Source of the DNA: Acinetobacter chinensis
GTDB taxonomy: Bacteria > Pseudomonadota > Gammaproteobacteria > Pseudomonadales > Moraxellaceae
Length of the DNA: 64,000 nt
Assembly (NCBI RefSeq): GCF_002165375.2
Contig: NZ_CP032134.1
Coordinates: 124,001 to 188,000 of the forward strand
Reading direction: 5' to 3'
In this document: positions 52,961 through 62,096 of the stretch, one piece after another
Numbering within the stretch: the stretch's first letter is position 1
How the letters are laid out: each line of letters starts with the position of its first letter
The notes under the pieces: generated by a model
The model's database searches: none
Told to the model about the DNA's origin: nothing
Seen by the model: only the letters and a program-made list of their open reading frames with translations
Position numbers and translations under genes: made by a program

Positions 52961-53958
52961 AGTTCAGATTCTGGAAATTCTTTACGCTGACCTCCCTCAT
53001 AACTGGCAAAGCGGGGTTGTTCACGGTTAAATACAGGAGCTGGACTGTCCCATGGCCATTCACCGAAATGGGTTGCTCTGTAACGACGAAAAGCATCGTC
53101 CAGTTCCTGGGCACTGTTCAGTACAAAAGGTCCCCGCATGGCAACAGGTTCACCAATCGGTTCACCTTCCAGCCACAATATACGGGCTTCAAGCCCGCCT
53201 GCTTTTAAATGAATTTCTGTATCGGGTTTCAGTTCTGCCAGGTATTTATGCTGAACCGCCTGGTCTTCAATCTTAAGCGTGTTGCCCTGGTAAAAATAGG
53301 CAAAACGGCTGGAGGTGGGTGAGGTGGCCGGAATGGTCAGTTCTGCATAGGGTTCCAGGGTCAGCAGATAAATATTGACTTTGTTACGACTGTCCGCAGC
53401 CCATGAGTGAGGCGGTCTGCTGATGGCTTCAGTCTCTTTATAGTGCCCAGAGATGACACGAATATCCGATTTTCTGGACTCCTGATCCGTTTCAAATACA
53501 TGTGGAATCTGTTCACGCCACATCATTTTATAGGCGGCATCCTGTTTCTTCTGTTCTGCCGATGAGTTGAACCAGATCTGAAAGAGTTCAAAAGGATTGC
53601 TTTTATCCTGATGAATCAGGGGAAACATTTCACAGTGTTCAACGCCATTTCCTGTGCTGAGCCACTGCACATCCCCTGCAGCATAACGTCCGCCATTTCC
53701 AAGTGAATCAAAATGATCAACAAAGCCCTGTTCCACCAGGGTAATGGTTTCAAAACCGGTATGTGGATGTTCGGGGAAACCTGGGACAGTTTCTCCGTAG
53801 TACATGTTGTATTCATGATTCTGAGCAGGGGAGACAGGCCCCAGTTGCGCATTTCCAGCAGGGAAATGATCAATGTGATGTGCAGTAAAAAGGAACGGAT
53901 CTTTAAGATCGAGCCTGAATTCAATCGGTGTCAGTTCATAAATTATATTATTGTTCAT
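52957..53958 (-). CDS. Pirin family protein
   Basis: 333 aa from the ATG at 53958; the open frame extends 13 codons upstream to a GTG, but MNNNIIYELTPIEF fits the start better. Pirin N-terminal metal motif FPEHPHTGFETITLVEQG and STGNGVEHCEM provide the histidines. The C-terminal cupin region ends with the family's RGPFVLNSAQELDDAFRRYRATHFGEWPW segment. A second, distinct pirin besides that at 20578. Confidence 0.88.
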   Translation of the reverse strand: MNNNIIYELTPIEFRLDLKDPFLFTAHHIDHFPAGNAQLGPVSPAQNHEYNMYYGETVPGFPEHPHTGFETITLVEQGFVDHFDSLGNGGRYAAGDVQWLSTGNGVEHCEMFPLIHQDKSNPFELFQIWFNSSAEQKKQDAAYKMMWREQIPHVFETDQESRKSDIRVISGHYKETEAISRPPHSWAADSRNKVNIYLLTLEPYAELTIPATSPTSSRFAYFYQGNTLKIEDQAVQHKYLAELKPDTEIHLKAGGLEARILWLEGEPIGEPVAMRGPFVLNSAQELDDAFRRYRATHFGEWPWDSPAPVFNREQPRFASYEGGQRKEFPESEL

Positions 53959-54103
53959 ATTTTTACGTCTCATCTGCTTTTTTTCTGTCGCAGTCACGGA
54001 CAGCTTCTGATTTTAATGTAAGCCAGAAACCGGACAGAGTTCAGCAGTAATTTGTAAACTTATGAATTTTTAAAGGTTATAGAAATCAGGGCTATGCAGA
54101 TAT

Positions 54104-54733
54104 TCAGTTTTTCATTCCCTGCACAATCAGCTGAATAACAGAGACTGCATAGTTCTCAAGCGCAGTCAGATCATCAGGAGCTGTCAGAAAGCGTAAGGCT
54201 CCGTTGGTAATCATGCCAATAATGGCATGTGCTGTGGCTTCGGTATCCAGATCCTGACGTAAAAAGCCCTGTTCCACGCCATTTTGCAGATAATGGGCAG
54301 TGATGGTGGCTGACATCTGAATCATGCTCTGAACATACTGAGTCATTTCCGCATCTATGGATGTTGCTTCGAGCAGAATCAGTTTCAGTGCCAGTGGATT
54401 TTCCTGTGCAAATGCAATCAGACGTTCTGCAATACGTTCACACTGTTCCTGATAAGCTGCCAGCGTACTGACCGCAGCAGGAGCATTTTCACCGGTCAGC
54501 AGACTGTTGATTTTTGTCACAGTATCAATGATGACTTTTTCCAGGATATCTCTTTTGTTCTGAAAATGACGATAAAACGTCCCATGACCAATGCCCAGCC
54601 GTGTTGCAATATCTGCAATAGCGGTCTGATGATAGCCACGTTCAGAGAACTCAAGGAAAGCAGCCTGAATAATGTCCTGCTGCAGTTGAATTTTCTGACG
54701 TTCTGCACGACTGAGTGACGATAAATCTGACAT
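54104..54733 (-). CDS. TetR family transcriptional regulator
   Basis: 209 aa from the ATG at 54733 (a TTG two codons earlier is possible). N-terminal TetR HTH: AAFLEFSERGYHQTAIADIATRLGIGHGTFYRHFQNKRDIL. It is divergent from the monooxygenase-SDR pair with 119 bp between, so it probably represses that pair. The ligand is unknown. Confidence 0.92.
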   Translation of the reverse strand: MSDLSSLSRAERQKIQLQQDIIQAAFLEFSERGYHQTAIADIATRLGIGHGTFYRHFQNKRDILEKVIIDTVTKINSLLTGENAPAAVSTLAAYQEQCERIAERLIAFAQENPLALKLILLEATSIDAEMTQYVQSMIQMSATITAHYLQNGVEQGFLRQDLDTEATAHAIIGMITNGALRFLTAPDDLTALENYAVSVIQLIVQGMKN

Positions 54734-54806
54734 GATCAAGAAAATAAAATAGACATTTCTGACTCAATATAACGACAATTATGTACATTGACAATCCATT
54801 CCGTTT

Positions 54807-54834
54807 TTGACAGTCTGTTCCAACTGTATATTAT
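54807..54834 (+). promoter_or_regulatory. Sigma70 promoter of the monooxygenase-SDR operon
   Basis: Consensus TTGACA (54807-54812), 16-bp spacer and TATTAT (54829-54834); start predicted near 54841. A second TTGACA lies at 54788. Confidence 0.65.
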
Positions 54835-54852
54835 GTGATCGGATTGACTGAG

Positions 54853-56361
54853 ATGGATGATCAGAAAAATAAAATGAATACGTCAGAATTCCATAAAGTG
54901 ATCATTATTGGTGGCGGCTTTGCAGGACTGGGCGCAGCGATCAAAATGAAAGAGCAGGGAATAGAGGATTTTATTCTGCTTGAAAAAGGAGATGAGCTCG
55001 GAGGTGTATGGCGTGAAAATACCTATCCTGGCTGTGCCTGCGATGTACCGTCTGCACTGTATTCCTATTCATTTGAACCCAATCCGAAATGGAGCAGGGT
55101 TTTCGCACCCCAGGCAGAAATTAAAACCTATTTACAGGATGTTGCTGCAAAACATCAGATCATGCCTTTTGTCCGTCTGGGGCATGAAGCGCTGAGTGCC
55201 ACCTGGTCAGATCAGGACGGTTGCTGGATTATACAGACCAATCAGGGCGAATTCAGAGCACAGTTTTCCATCATGGCATGTGGTCCTATGCATGAACCTG
55301 TATTGCCTGCGGTCAGTGGTATTGAGAACTTTGCAGGAGAGATTTTTCATTCATCCCGCTGGCGTCATGATATTGACCTGACGGGTAAGCGTGTTGCCGT
55401 GATTGGTACGGGAGCATCTGCGATTCAGTTTGTTCCTCAGATTCAGCCTCAGGTCAGTCAGCTGACGGTTTTTCAGCGTACAGCGCAATGGATTTTGCCG
55501 AAATCAGATATGAACCTGCCGAAACCGGTTCAGGCTTTGTTTAAGTTATTGCCGCTGACTCAGCAACTGATGCGTGGTGGCGTATATGGCATTTTTGAAA
55601 CCATTAATGGTGGTATCCAGAGTCCGACAGCAATGAAGCAGTTTCAGCGTCTGGCAAAACTGCATCTGCAGCTGACCATTAAAGATCCTGAGCTGAGACG
55701 GAAACTGACGCCTGACTTTATTATTGGCTGTAAGCGGATTCTTCAGTCCAATAACTGGTATCCAGCACTGGCACAGCCTAATGTCAGGGTCATTGCCAGC
55801 GGTCTTGCCAAAGTGGAAGGAAATACCCTGATTGCTTCGGATGGCAGTCAGTGTGAGGCAGATATTATTATTCTGGGAACAGGATTTGAAATCGCAGAAC
55901 CACCGATAGCCAAACGGGTGTTTAACCGTTTTGGTCAGTCCATGGCAGAGGTCTGGCAAGGGAGTCCGGAAGGATACAAAGGCACTATGGTCGCCGACTG
56001 TCCCAATGGTTTTCTGATGTTTGGTCCAAATGTGGCAGTGAGTTCATCCGCATTCATCATTATTGAAGCACAGCTGACCCACATTATGGATGCGCTGCGG
56101 CAGGCGATTGAGCTGGATATTCAGACCATCGAGCCTGATCCTGAAAAAACAGCTGTTTATAATGAAAAAATTCAGGCTGCCTTACAGTCGACTGTATGGA
56201 ATAAAGGTGGCTGTCAGAGTTATTTTCTGGATCGGAATGGTCGTAACAGTGTGGCCTGGCCGTGGACGACATTTAAGCTGAGAGAGCAGTTGAGTGCTTT
56301 TAATCTGGCGGAATATCGCCTGAATCATGCATCAGAGCAACAGGAATCAGTATCTGTATGA
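54853..56361 (+). CDS. Flavin-containing (Baeyer-Villiger-type) monooxygenase
   Basis: 502 aa from the ATG at 54853; an ATG at 54874 is the alternative, and a GTG at 54835 would lie before the predicted transcript start. FAD Rossmann motif IIGGGFAGLGAA, NADPH motif VIGTGASAIQF, and between them FAGEIFHSSRW, matching the type I Baeyer-Villiger fingerprint FxGxxxHxxxW. The usual Pro/Asp after W is Arg here. The partner SDR gene follows after 39 bp, suggesting a ketone/alcohol oxidation pathway. Substrate not inferable. Confidence 0.9.
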   Translation: MDDQKNKMNTSEFHKVIIIGGGFAGLGAAIKMKEQGIEDFILLEKGDELGGVWRENTYPGCACDVPSALYSYSFEPNPKWSRVFAPQAEIKTYLQDVAAKHQIMPFVRLGHEALSATWSDQDGCWIIQTNQGEFRAQFSIMACGPMHEPVLPAVSGIENFAGEIFHSSRWRHDIDLTGKRVAVIGTGASAIQFVPQIQPQVSQLTVFQRTAQWILPKSDMNLPKPVQALFKLLPLTQQLMRGGVYGIFETINGGIQSPTAMKQFQRLAKLHLQLTIKDPELRRKLTPDFIIGCKRILQSNNWYPALAQPNVRVIASGLAKVEGNTLIASDGSQCEADIIILGTGFEIAEPPIAKRVFNRFGQSMAEVWQGSPEGYKGTMVADCPNGFLMFGPNVAVSSSAFIIIEAQLTHIMDALRQAIELDIQTIEPDPEKTAVYNEKIQAALQSTVWNKGGCQSYFLDRNGRNSVAWPWTTFKLREQLSAFNLAEYRLNHASEQQESVSV

Positions 56362-56400
56362 CAGAACTGTAAAAATAAAAGAGTTTAAAAGGATAATAAA

Positions 56401-57240
56401 ATGTCAGGAAAACAAAAACTGAAAGGTAAGGTGGTCGCAGTCACAGGTGGTGCAAGAGGAATCGGGTTTGCTATAGCCACGGCCCTGGTTGCTCAGGGTG
56501 CAAAAGTGAGTATTGGTGATGTCGATATCCAATTGGCAAAACAGGCAGCAGAAAAGCTGGGTGCAGTTGCCTTTGAACTGGATGTCCGAGACAGGGCTTC
56601 GTTTGCAGCATTTATTGAACAGACGATTGCTTACTATGGCGAGCTGTATGCACTGGTCAATAACGCAGGCATTATGCCTATGGGTGCATTTCTTGAGGAA
56701 GATCCTGCACTGGCTGATGCCCAGATCGACATTAACTTCCGTGGTGTGGTGTATGGCATGCAGCAGGCATTACCTGTCCTGCTGGCACAGGGACAGGGTC
56801 ATATTGTCAATATCGCATCGCTGGCAGGACGCTTTGCGATCCCTGGTGCAGCAGTTTATACCGGAACAAAGTTTGCTGTGGTCGGCATGACTGAAGCTGT
56901 TGCAGCCGATTACAGAGATAGCGGAGTTTATTTTTCAGCCATTATGCCATCCAAAGTCCTGACTGAACTGTCTTCAGGTACGGATGGCGCAGATCAGGGT
57001 ATTCCTGCGGTAACGCCTGAGCAGGTGGCGCAGGCTGTTGTCGGCGTACTGGTTAAACCCCGACTGCTGGTGGCGGTTCCGGATTATTTACAGGTGGCGC
57101 ACAGTGCCTATCATCTGCTGCCTGCCTGGGTACAGGACAAGGGGCGCCGACTGCTGGGTGACCGCAGAATTCTTGAAAAACTGGATAAGGCTGCACATGC
57201 AGGTTATGCAGACCGTATCAGCCGACTGACTGGGAAATAA
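56401..57240 (+). CDS. Short-chain dehydrogenase/reductase
   Basis: 279 aa classical SDR: cofactor motif TGGARGIGFA, NNAG at LVNNAGIMP, catalytic Ser in NIASLAGRF and YxxxK in YTGTKFA. An Asp in IGDVDIQ after beta-2 suggests NAD(H) preference. It may supply the ketone for the adjacent monooxygenase. AGGA upstream of the ATG. Confidence 0.93.
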   Translation: MSGKQKLKGKVVAVTGGARGIGFAIATALVAQGAKVSIGDVDIQLAKQAAEKLGAVAFELDVRDRASFAAFIEQTIAYYGELYALVNNAGIMPMGAFLEEDPALADAQIDINFRGVVYGMQQALPVLLAQGQGHIVNIASLAGRFAIPGAAVYTGTKFAVVGMTEAVAADYRDSGVYFSAIMPSKVLTELSSGTDGADQGIPAVTPEQVAQAVVGVLVKPRLLVAVPDYLQVAHSAYHLLPAWVQDKGRRLLGDRRILEKLDKAAHAGYADRISRLTGK

Positions 57241-57274
57241 ATACAGCTTTACTGCTCTGCTGAAGCTGTATTTT
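57241..57274 (+). terminator. Intrinsic terminator after the SDR gene
   Basis: ATACAGCTT/AAGCTGTAT 9-bp stem followed by TTT, overlapping the 3' end of the convergent lipoprotein gene. Confidence 0.5.
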
Positions 57275-57836
57275 CCTGCTCAGTATTCTTTTCCTGCGGC
57301 AGCAGCATGGTCGCAAGTTTCAGCATTTCTGACTGTACGCTTCCAATCTGCTGCTGAATCTGGGCAAAGTTGATTTTGCTGAAATCAAGATCACCATTTA
57401 AAAAAGAACTGCTCAGTAACTGCTGACTGGCATGCAGCATCTGCTGACGGATGGATTCCACTTCCTGGCTTTTCAGATTCAGACTTTCCAGTGCAGTATT
57501 GAAACCGGTTAACTGCTGTTTCAGCTCGCTGGCTGAGGTGGACAGTAACTGCTGGTCTTTATTCTGAACAGCTGTCTGAAGATCAGACTGAGTCTGCTGC
57601 AGCTGCTGCATATATTGTCCTGCTTTCATTTGCAGGTCGGCTGTGTCACGAATCATATAGAGCATATTGCCACTTGGCAGCTGTTTTTGTGTCTCCATGG
57701 TTTGCTCTGAAACGGACTGTTCAGCTGTTGTATTTTCCTGGACAGGTGCTTCACGTGCCTGTTCACAGCCAATTAAAAGAACCCCTGCTGTAAAAATCGC
57801 AAATGGAAGTAATGCACCCTGAATCAGTTTTTTCAT
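57249..57836 (-). CDS. Putative lipoprotein with coiled coil
   Basis: 195 aa. Signal peptide and lipobox (VLLIGCEQA, Cys24). The mature part is very Gln-rich and helical (about residues 60-170), predicted coiled coil. No domain recognised. Confidence 0.8.
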   Translation of the reverse strand: MKKLIQGALLPFAIFTAGVLLIGCEQAREAPVQENTTAEQSVSEQTMETQKQLPSGNMLYMIRDTADLQMKAGQYMQQLQQTQSDLQTAVQNKDQQLLSTSASELKQQLTGFNTALESLNLKSQEVESIRQQMLHASQQLLSSSFLNGDLDFSKINFAQIQQQIGSVQSEMLKLATMLLPQEKNTEQENTASAEQ

Positions 57837-57934
57837 CTTTCTCTGCTTTTATAACGTTGCTCTGCTGTGTACTGACTATAGAATTAAAATGTGGAGATAA
57901 ATGTTAAAGTTGCAAAGTCATAACAAACATAAAT

Positions 57935-57961
57935 AAAAAGAGCACTTAGTGTACTCTTTTT
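57935..57961 (-). terminator. Intrinsic terminator of the RcnB-like gene
   Basis: AAAAAGAG-CAC/GTG-TA-CTCTTTTT hairpin between the RcnB-like stop and the lipoprotein promoter; A and T tracts on both sides. Confidence 0.55.
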
Positions 57962-57975
57962 CGTTCATGAACGGT

Positions 57976-58335
57976 TTAGCCCGCAATGATACGGATAATG
58001 GTATGGGTTAAGGTACTGGTTAACACATAATCTCCATTGACCTTGATCCACTGCTGCTGATGACCAGGTTTACTGAGTTTTCTGTATTTGCTGTGATCAA
58101 CTTTATAGCCTTGTCCACGATACTGGGCTGGGACTTTCTGTCCTGCTTTCCAGTCATGGGAAGGATGGACTGATTTTTTCTGAGTCTGACCGTGCTGATT
58201 GTGTTGATTACTCTGTGTGCTGTGCTGAACCTGATGATGCTGTTCAGACGGATGACTCTGAGGTGCTGCAGATGCAGAAACGGAAATCAGTGCAGCAGAA
58301 ATGGACAGGATCAGCGATTTGGTAAATGTATTCAT
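57976..58335 (-). CDS. RcnB family periplasmic protein
   Basis: 119 aa from the ATG at 58335 (AAGAGT upstream); 13 upstream codons are probably untranslated. Signal peptide with ISVSASAAP cleavage region. A His/Gln-rich linker leads to the RcnB-type C-terminal domain with HDWKAGQKVPAQYRGQGYKVD, QQWIKVNGDYVL. RcnB proteins take part in periplasmic nickel/cobalt homeostasis in E. coli; here only the fold is supported. Confidence 0.85.
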   Translation of the reverse strand: MNTFTKSLILSISAALISVSASAAPQSHPSEQHHQVQHSTQSNQHNQHGQTQKKSVHPSHDWKAGQKVPAQYRGQGYKVDHSKYRKLSKPGHQQQWIKVNGDYVLTSTLTHTIIRIIAG

Positions 58336-58455
58336 GATCGGACTCTTATCAGGATATTGCTCTATAAGCGTCATTAAATGCCTGAATTTTTGATGCAGAA
58401 AGGAGGGAATGTTGTCTTATGATTTAAATAATGAATAAAAATAGAATGTATATGT

Positions 58456-58484
58456 AAAAAATGAGGTGATTATTATCACCTCAT
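58456..58484 (-). terminator. Intrinsic terminator of the glutathione peroxidase gene
   Basis: ATGAGGTGAT/ATCACCTCAT 10-bp perfect stem with five Us on the minus strand. Confidence 0.75.
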
Positions 58485-58508
58485 GAGAATTATTTAATCA
58501 GTCAGGAT

Positions 58509-59054
58509 TTATTTTGCCAGTTCAGCATTGATGGCATCAACGATGCGGGCATCATCTGCTTTGATATCAGGTGCAAAACGGGCAACGACTTCTCCCTGTT
58601 TATTGATCAGGAATTTTTCAAAGTTCCACAGCACCTCAGGTGGCTCATTTGGAGTCAGTCCATAATCCACCAGGTCTTTCCACCACGGTCCTTCACCGGT
58701 ACGGACTGGAACAGCCTGAGTCAGGGTTGTATACAGAGGATGCTTGTCATCACCTGCGACAGAAATTTTTGAAAAAAGCGGAAAATCCACCTGATAATTC
58801 AGTGAACAGAATTCCTGAATTTCTGCATCAGAACCCGGTTCCTGTGCCAGGAAGTTATTGGCAGGAAAGCCCAGAATTTCCAGACCTTCAGCTTTTTTCT
58901 CTGTGTACAGTTTTTCAAGCCCTTCATACTGAGGGGTCAGTCCACATTTAGATGCCACATTTACGATCAGCAGTACTTTTCCTTCGTACTGGTTCAGCGT
59001 GACGTCATTGCCCTGAATCGTCTTTACCGGAATATTGTAAACCGAAGTGCTCAT
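58509..59054 (-). CDS. Glutathione peroxidase (thioredoxin/GSH-dependent)
   Basis: 181 aa. Cys-type active site in VNVASKCGLTPQYEGLE, followed by LGFPANNFLAQEPGSDAEIQEFC with the resolving-Cys region, and WNFEKFLINKQGEVV with the conserved Trp. The extra Cys suggests thioredoxin dependence as in many bacterial GPx enzymes. It reduces peroxides in the cytoplasm. Confidence 0.93.
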   Translation of the reverse strand: MSTSVYNIPVKTIQGNDVTLNQYEGKVLLIVNVASKCGLTPQYEGLEKLYTEKKAEGLEILGFPANNFLAQEPGSDAEIQEFCSLNYQVDFPLFSKISVAGDDKHPLYTTLTQAVPVRTGEGPWWKDLVDYGLTPNEPPEVLWNFEKFLINKQGEVVARFAPDIKADDARIVDAINAELAK

Positions 59055-59196
59055 AGTATTGTCCTGATTTAAATTGTTATTTCAGCATGCAAGTTGTATC
59101 GGGAATTATCACGATGGGCAAGTGATTCCTGCGGAACTTTCAGAAGAATTTTGTATGTGAATATGGCAGATTCAGATTTTCATAACCGTGCTGTCA

Positions 59197-59985
59197 TCAG
59201 TTTTCGTGAAGCTGAGAGGGAGTCTGCCCCGTGTGCCGTTTAAAAAATTCAATAAAACTCGAACTGTGCTGATAACCGAGTTCATAGGCCGTTTTCTTGA
59301 TGCTGATGCCTTTACGCAGCTGTCCGATGGCATAAATAATTTTTGCCCGGTTGCGCCATTCAGAAATCGGAATCTGCAGCTCCTGCTGGCTGAGTCTTAA
59401 AATATGTCGTTCGCTCAAAGGAAAAGTACCCAGTAACTGCTGCAGGCTGAGATTAAACTTTTCAGGATCGGACAGCAGTTTCAGTATGGGTTCAAGCACT
59501 GCATGACTGCTTTGTGGTAAATACTGATGATGACAGGGTGCCAGTTGCAGCTGATCCATCAGCACCTGAAGCAGATGCTGCTGGTAGTGTGCAACAGGAT
59601 AACCTGCTTTTTTCTGAGCCAGCAGTTCCATCACGGTATGTCTTAAGAAGGGGGTAATGCTCAGGGTTTTGCTGTCCTGGCTGAATAAATGACACAGCGA
59701 GGCATGTAGACGGATACAGATGTAATGGGTCAGCTGGGTATCCACGGCAATGCTGCAGTGTTCTGTCCGGGGTGGAATCCAGATGCCATAACTGGGTGGC
59801 GACATAAAGACCTGAGATCCGATTGAAAACTCGAGCAGACCATTCAGACTGAAATTGAAATCGCCCCACAGACAGCTGTGTGGGGTGATGGTTTCATCTT
59901 TGTGAAAATGAAATTCTTCAATTTCCATCAGATCTTTAAGCACAACATTATTCTGCATGGCGGACTGATCGGCTATGAGGTGCAT
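59197..59985 (-). CDS. AraC family regulator with cupin sensor
   Basis: 262 aa. N-terminal cupin-like part (HKDETITPHSCLWGDF, SPPSYGIWIPPRTEH), C-terminal AraC HTH pair ending ISIKKTAYELGYQHSSSFIEFFKRHTGQTPSQL. Its first 13 nt overlap the end of the MFS gene, so it is co-transcribed with the exporter and likely tunes it. Confidence 0.9.
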   Translation of the reverse strand: MHLIADQSAMQNNVVLKDLMEIEEFHFHKDETITPHSCLWGDFNFSLNGLLEFSIGSQVFMSPPSYGIWIPPRTEHCSIAVDTQLTHYICIRLHASLCHLFSQDSKTLSITPFLRHTVMELLAQKKAGYPVAHYQQHLLQVLMDQLQLAPCHHQYLPQSSHAVLEPILKLLSDPEKFNLSLQQLLGTFPLSERHILRLSQQELQIPISEWRNRAKIIYAIGQLRKGISIKKTAYELGYQHSSSFIEFFKRHTGQTPSQLHEN

Positions 59986-61202
59986 TCCATTTTAGGATTA
60001 TTCAGACCACGTGACCATGTAAATATTGAAAGTACTGCGATCAGAATAAAACTGAGCACGCTGTAGAGCAGGATGCTTGCATTGAAATGATCCACGACAT
60101 AGCCGCCCAGTAATGACCCTGTGGCAATCATGACCTGGAAGAAACCGACAAACAGCGGCATCCCTTTTTCAACGGCATCAGGCGCATGCACAAACATCCA
60201 GATATTGGCTGTTGTTGGGAATGCACCGAATGCAAAACCCCACAGTGCGGTCAGTATGAGTGCACCGGGCAGATAAACGGCAAACACAGGGAAGCTGAAA
60301 AATACAATGGCAAAGAGCAGGCAGATAAAGGCAAAGGTATAACGGACATTCAGGTTGCCACTGTAGCCGGCAAAAGCGTTACCGAAAATACCTGCAACAC
60401 CGTACAGGAGTAGAAGACTGCTGATGGTGGAGCTGTCAAACCCTGCAGTATTTTTAAAAAATGGAGCCAGATAACTGAAGGATGAAAAGTGTGCCAGTCC
60501 GACCAGAATAATAATAATCAATCCTTTACGGGCTTTTTTATTTTTCAGTAAGGCAGGCAGATCACGGAAATGGATGGCTGAATCCGGTTTCAGTGCAGGC
60601 AGGAAAATCAGTTCCAGCAACAGGACCACAGCACCAATAATGGCTGTCAGCAGAAAGGCATTCCTCCAGCCAAAATATTCACTTAACCAGGTCCCCAGAG
60701 GAACACCGAGTACTGTTGCAAGCGTAACACCCGCCATGACAATGGCAGTGGCTTTAGCAATCGGCAGATGCTGTGGTCCCAGTTTTCCACTCAGAGCAAT
60801 GGCGGTTGCCCAGAAACCACCAATGGCGATACCGAGTATAAAACGGCTGAACAGAAGCATGGACAGACTCGTGGAAAAAGCAGTCATCAGATTGGCGATC
60901 ACCATAATGACAGTCAGTCCGATCAGCAGATATTTACGGTCAAGTTCTTTGATCCACACGGGTAACAGGGGGGCGGCAAGGGCTGCCATAATGCCAGGTA
61001 GCGTAATCACCAGACCCGCCGTTCCTGCTGAAATATGCAGATCTGAGGCAATGCTGTTCAGTACACCAATCGGTAGAAACTCACTGGTGACCAGGGCAAA
61101 AGCGGTAATGGCGACAGAAAGCAGGGCATACCAGCTGCCCTTTGTGGTGGGGGGAGCTTCAGAGCGTATTTCGCTGTTCTGACTGTTGGGAGAGATTGGC
61201 AT
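59973..61202 (-). CDS. MFS transporter (DHA1/sugar-efflux type)
   Basis: 409 aa, 12 membrane helices. N-terminal segment TSEFLPIGVLNSIASDLHISAGTAGLVITLPGIMAALAAP and the loop GFWATAIALSGKL fit the AraJ/SotB/NepI-like drug-sugar efflux group. A divergent TetR gene lies upstream and an AraC gene overlaps the 3' end, so export is likely induced by its substrate. Substrate unknown. Confidence 0.9.
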   Translation of the reverse strand: MPISPNSQNSEIRSEAPPTTKGSWYALLSVAITAFALVTSEFLPIGVLNSIASDLHISAGTAGLVITLPGIMAALAAPLLPVWIKELDRKYLLIGLTVIMVIANLMTAFSTSLSMLLFSRFILGIAIGGFWATAIALSGKLGPQHLPIAKATAIVMAGVTLATVLGVPLGTWLSEYFGWRNAFLLTAIIGAVVLLLELIFLPALKPDSAIHFRDLPALLKNKKARKGLIIIILVGLAHFSSFSYLAPFFKNTAGFDSSTISSLLLLYGVAGIFGNAFAGYSGNLNVRYTFAFICLLFAIVFFSFPVFAVYLPGALILTALWGFAFGAFPTTANIWMFVHAPDAVEKGMPLFVGFFQVMIATGSLLGGYVVDHFNASILLYSVLSFILIAVLSIFTWSRGLNNPKMECTS

Positions 61203-61332
61203 AATCAGGTTCCATATTCAGGTATTTTGTTTGAATAATTAAATAGCGATCATTATAAAAATAAAATATTTGATCATTTCATCCGTGTCAATTAATTTAA
61301 TAGTAATTGTTATAAAAATATGTGTGATGTTT

Positions 61333-61980
61333 ATGACAGAATCAGACAAAGTTGTTTCAGGACATACCGATCCTGTTGTTCGCCGTGGTCGTGGCAGACC
61401 CAGATGTTTTGATGAGCAGGAGGCACTGCACAAAGCCATGCTGCTGTTCTGGGAATATGGTTATGAGTCAACCAGTATCAGTGATCTGACTCAGGCATTG
61501 AACATTACCGCGCCCAGTCTGTATGGCAGTTTTGGGGATAAAAGTCAGCTGTTCTACCGCTGCCTGGACTATTATCTGACCACTGAAGCCTGTCCGATTG
61601 AAAGGATTTTCCAGGAAGCCCGAACTGCTAGAATCGCCATTGAAATCTATCTGCATGAAAATATTAAAAAGATGGTGCAGGAACATAAACCGGCAGGATG
61701 CATGCTTGTGGTGGCAACCATGAACTGCTCCGAGCAGAACCATCAGATTCAGGAGCAGCTGTTACAGAAACGGCACTGGGTCAAACAGCGTATTTATGAA
61801 CGTCTGCAACAGGGCATACAGGATCAGGATTTAAGTCCGAACAGCCCAATAGAGGCTATGGCAGATTTTTATACCACGATCATTCAGGGCATGACCTTAC
61901 AGGCAAGAGATGGGGCCACGATTGAACAGCTGAATCGGGTGGCTGAGCATGCCATGAAAAGCTGGGATACATTTATCTGA
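61333..61980 (+). CDS. TetR/AcrR family transcriptional regulator
   Basis: 215 aa from the ATG at 61333; ATG 61327 or a TTG at 61270 are weaker alternatives. N-terminal basic RRGRGRPRCFD, HTH ALHKAMLLFWEYGYESTSISDLTQALNITAPSLYGSFGDKSQLF, and a C-terminal domain with GCMLVVATMNC. Divergent from the MFS gene, with an 11-bp direct repeat TTATAAAAATA (61254, 61310) in between. Confidence 0.9.
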   Translation: MTESDKVVSGHTDPVVRRGRGRPRCFDEQEALHKAMLLFWEYGYESTSISDLTQALNITAPSLYGSFGDKSQLFYRCLDYYLTTEACPIERIFQEARTARIAIEIYLHENIKKMVQEHKPAGCMLVVATMNCSEQNHQIQEQLLQKRHWVKQRIYERLQQGIQDQDLSPNSPIEAMADFYTTIIQGMTLQARDGATIEQLNRVAEHAMKSWDTFI

Positions 61981-62096
61981 TGACAGATTTTCAGTTATGC
62001 ATGTGTCGTATTTGCAGTAGAGATGTCTGAAATACCATATTTCAAACATCTCAGACCTGAGGGAAAATAGCATGACTGAAAATGACAGGAACGAAC

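Noticed and set aside
60574..61182. 202-aa plus-strand frame opposite the MFS gene
   Set aside because: It is an antisense shadow of the MFS coding sequence, with low-complexity Ala/Ser/Met content and no Shine-Dalgarno.
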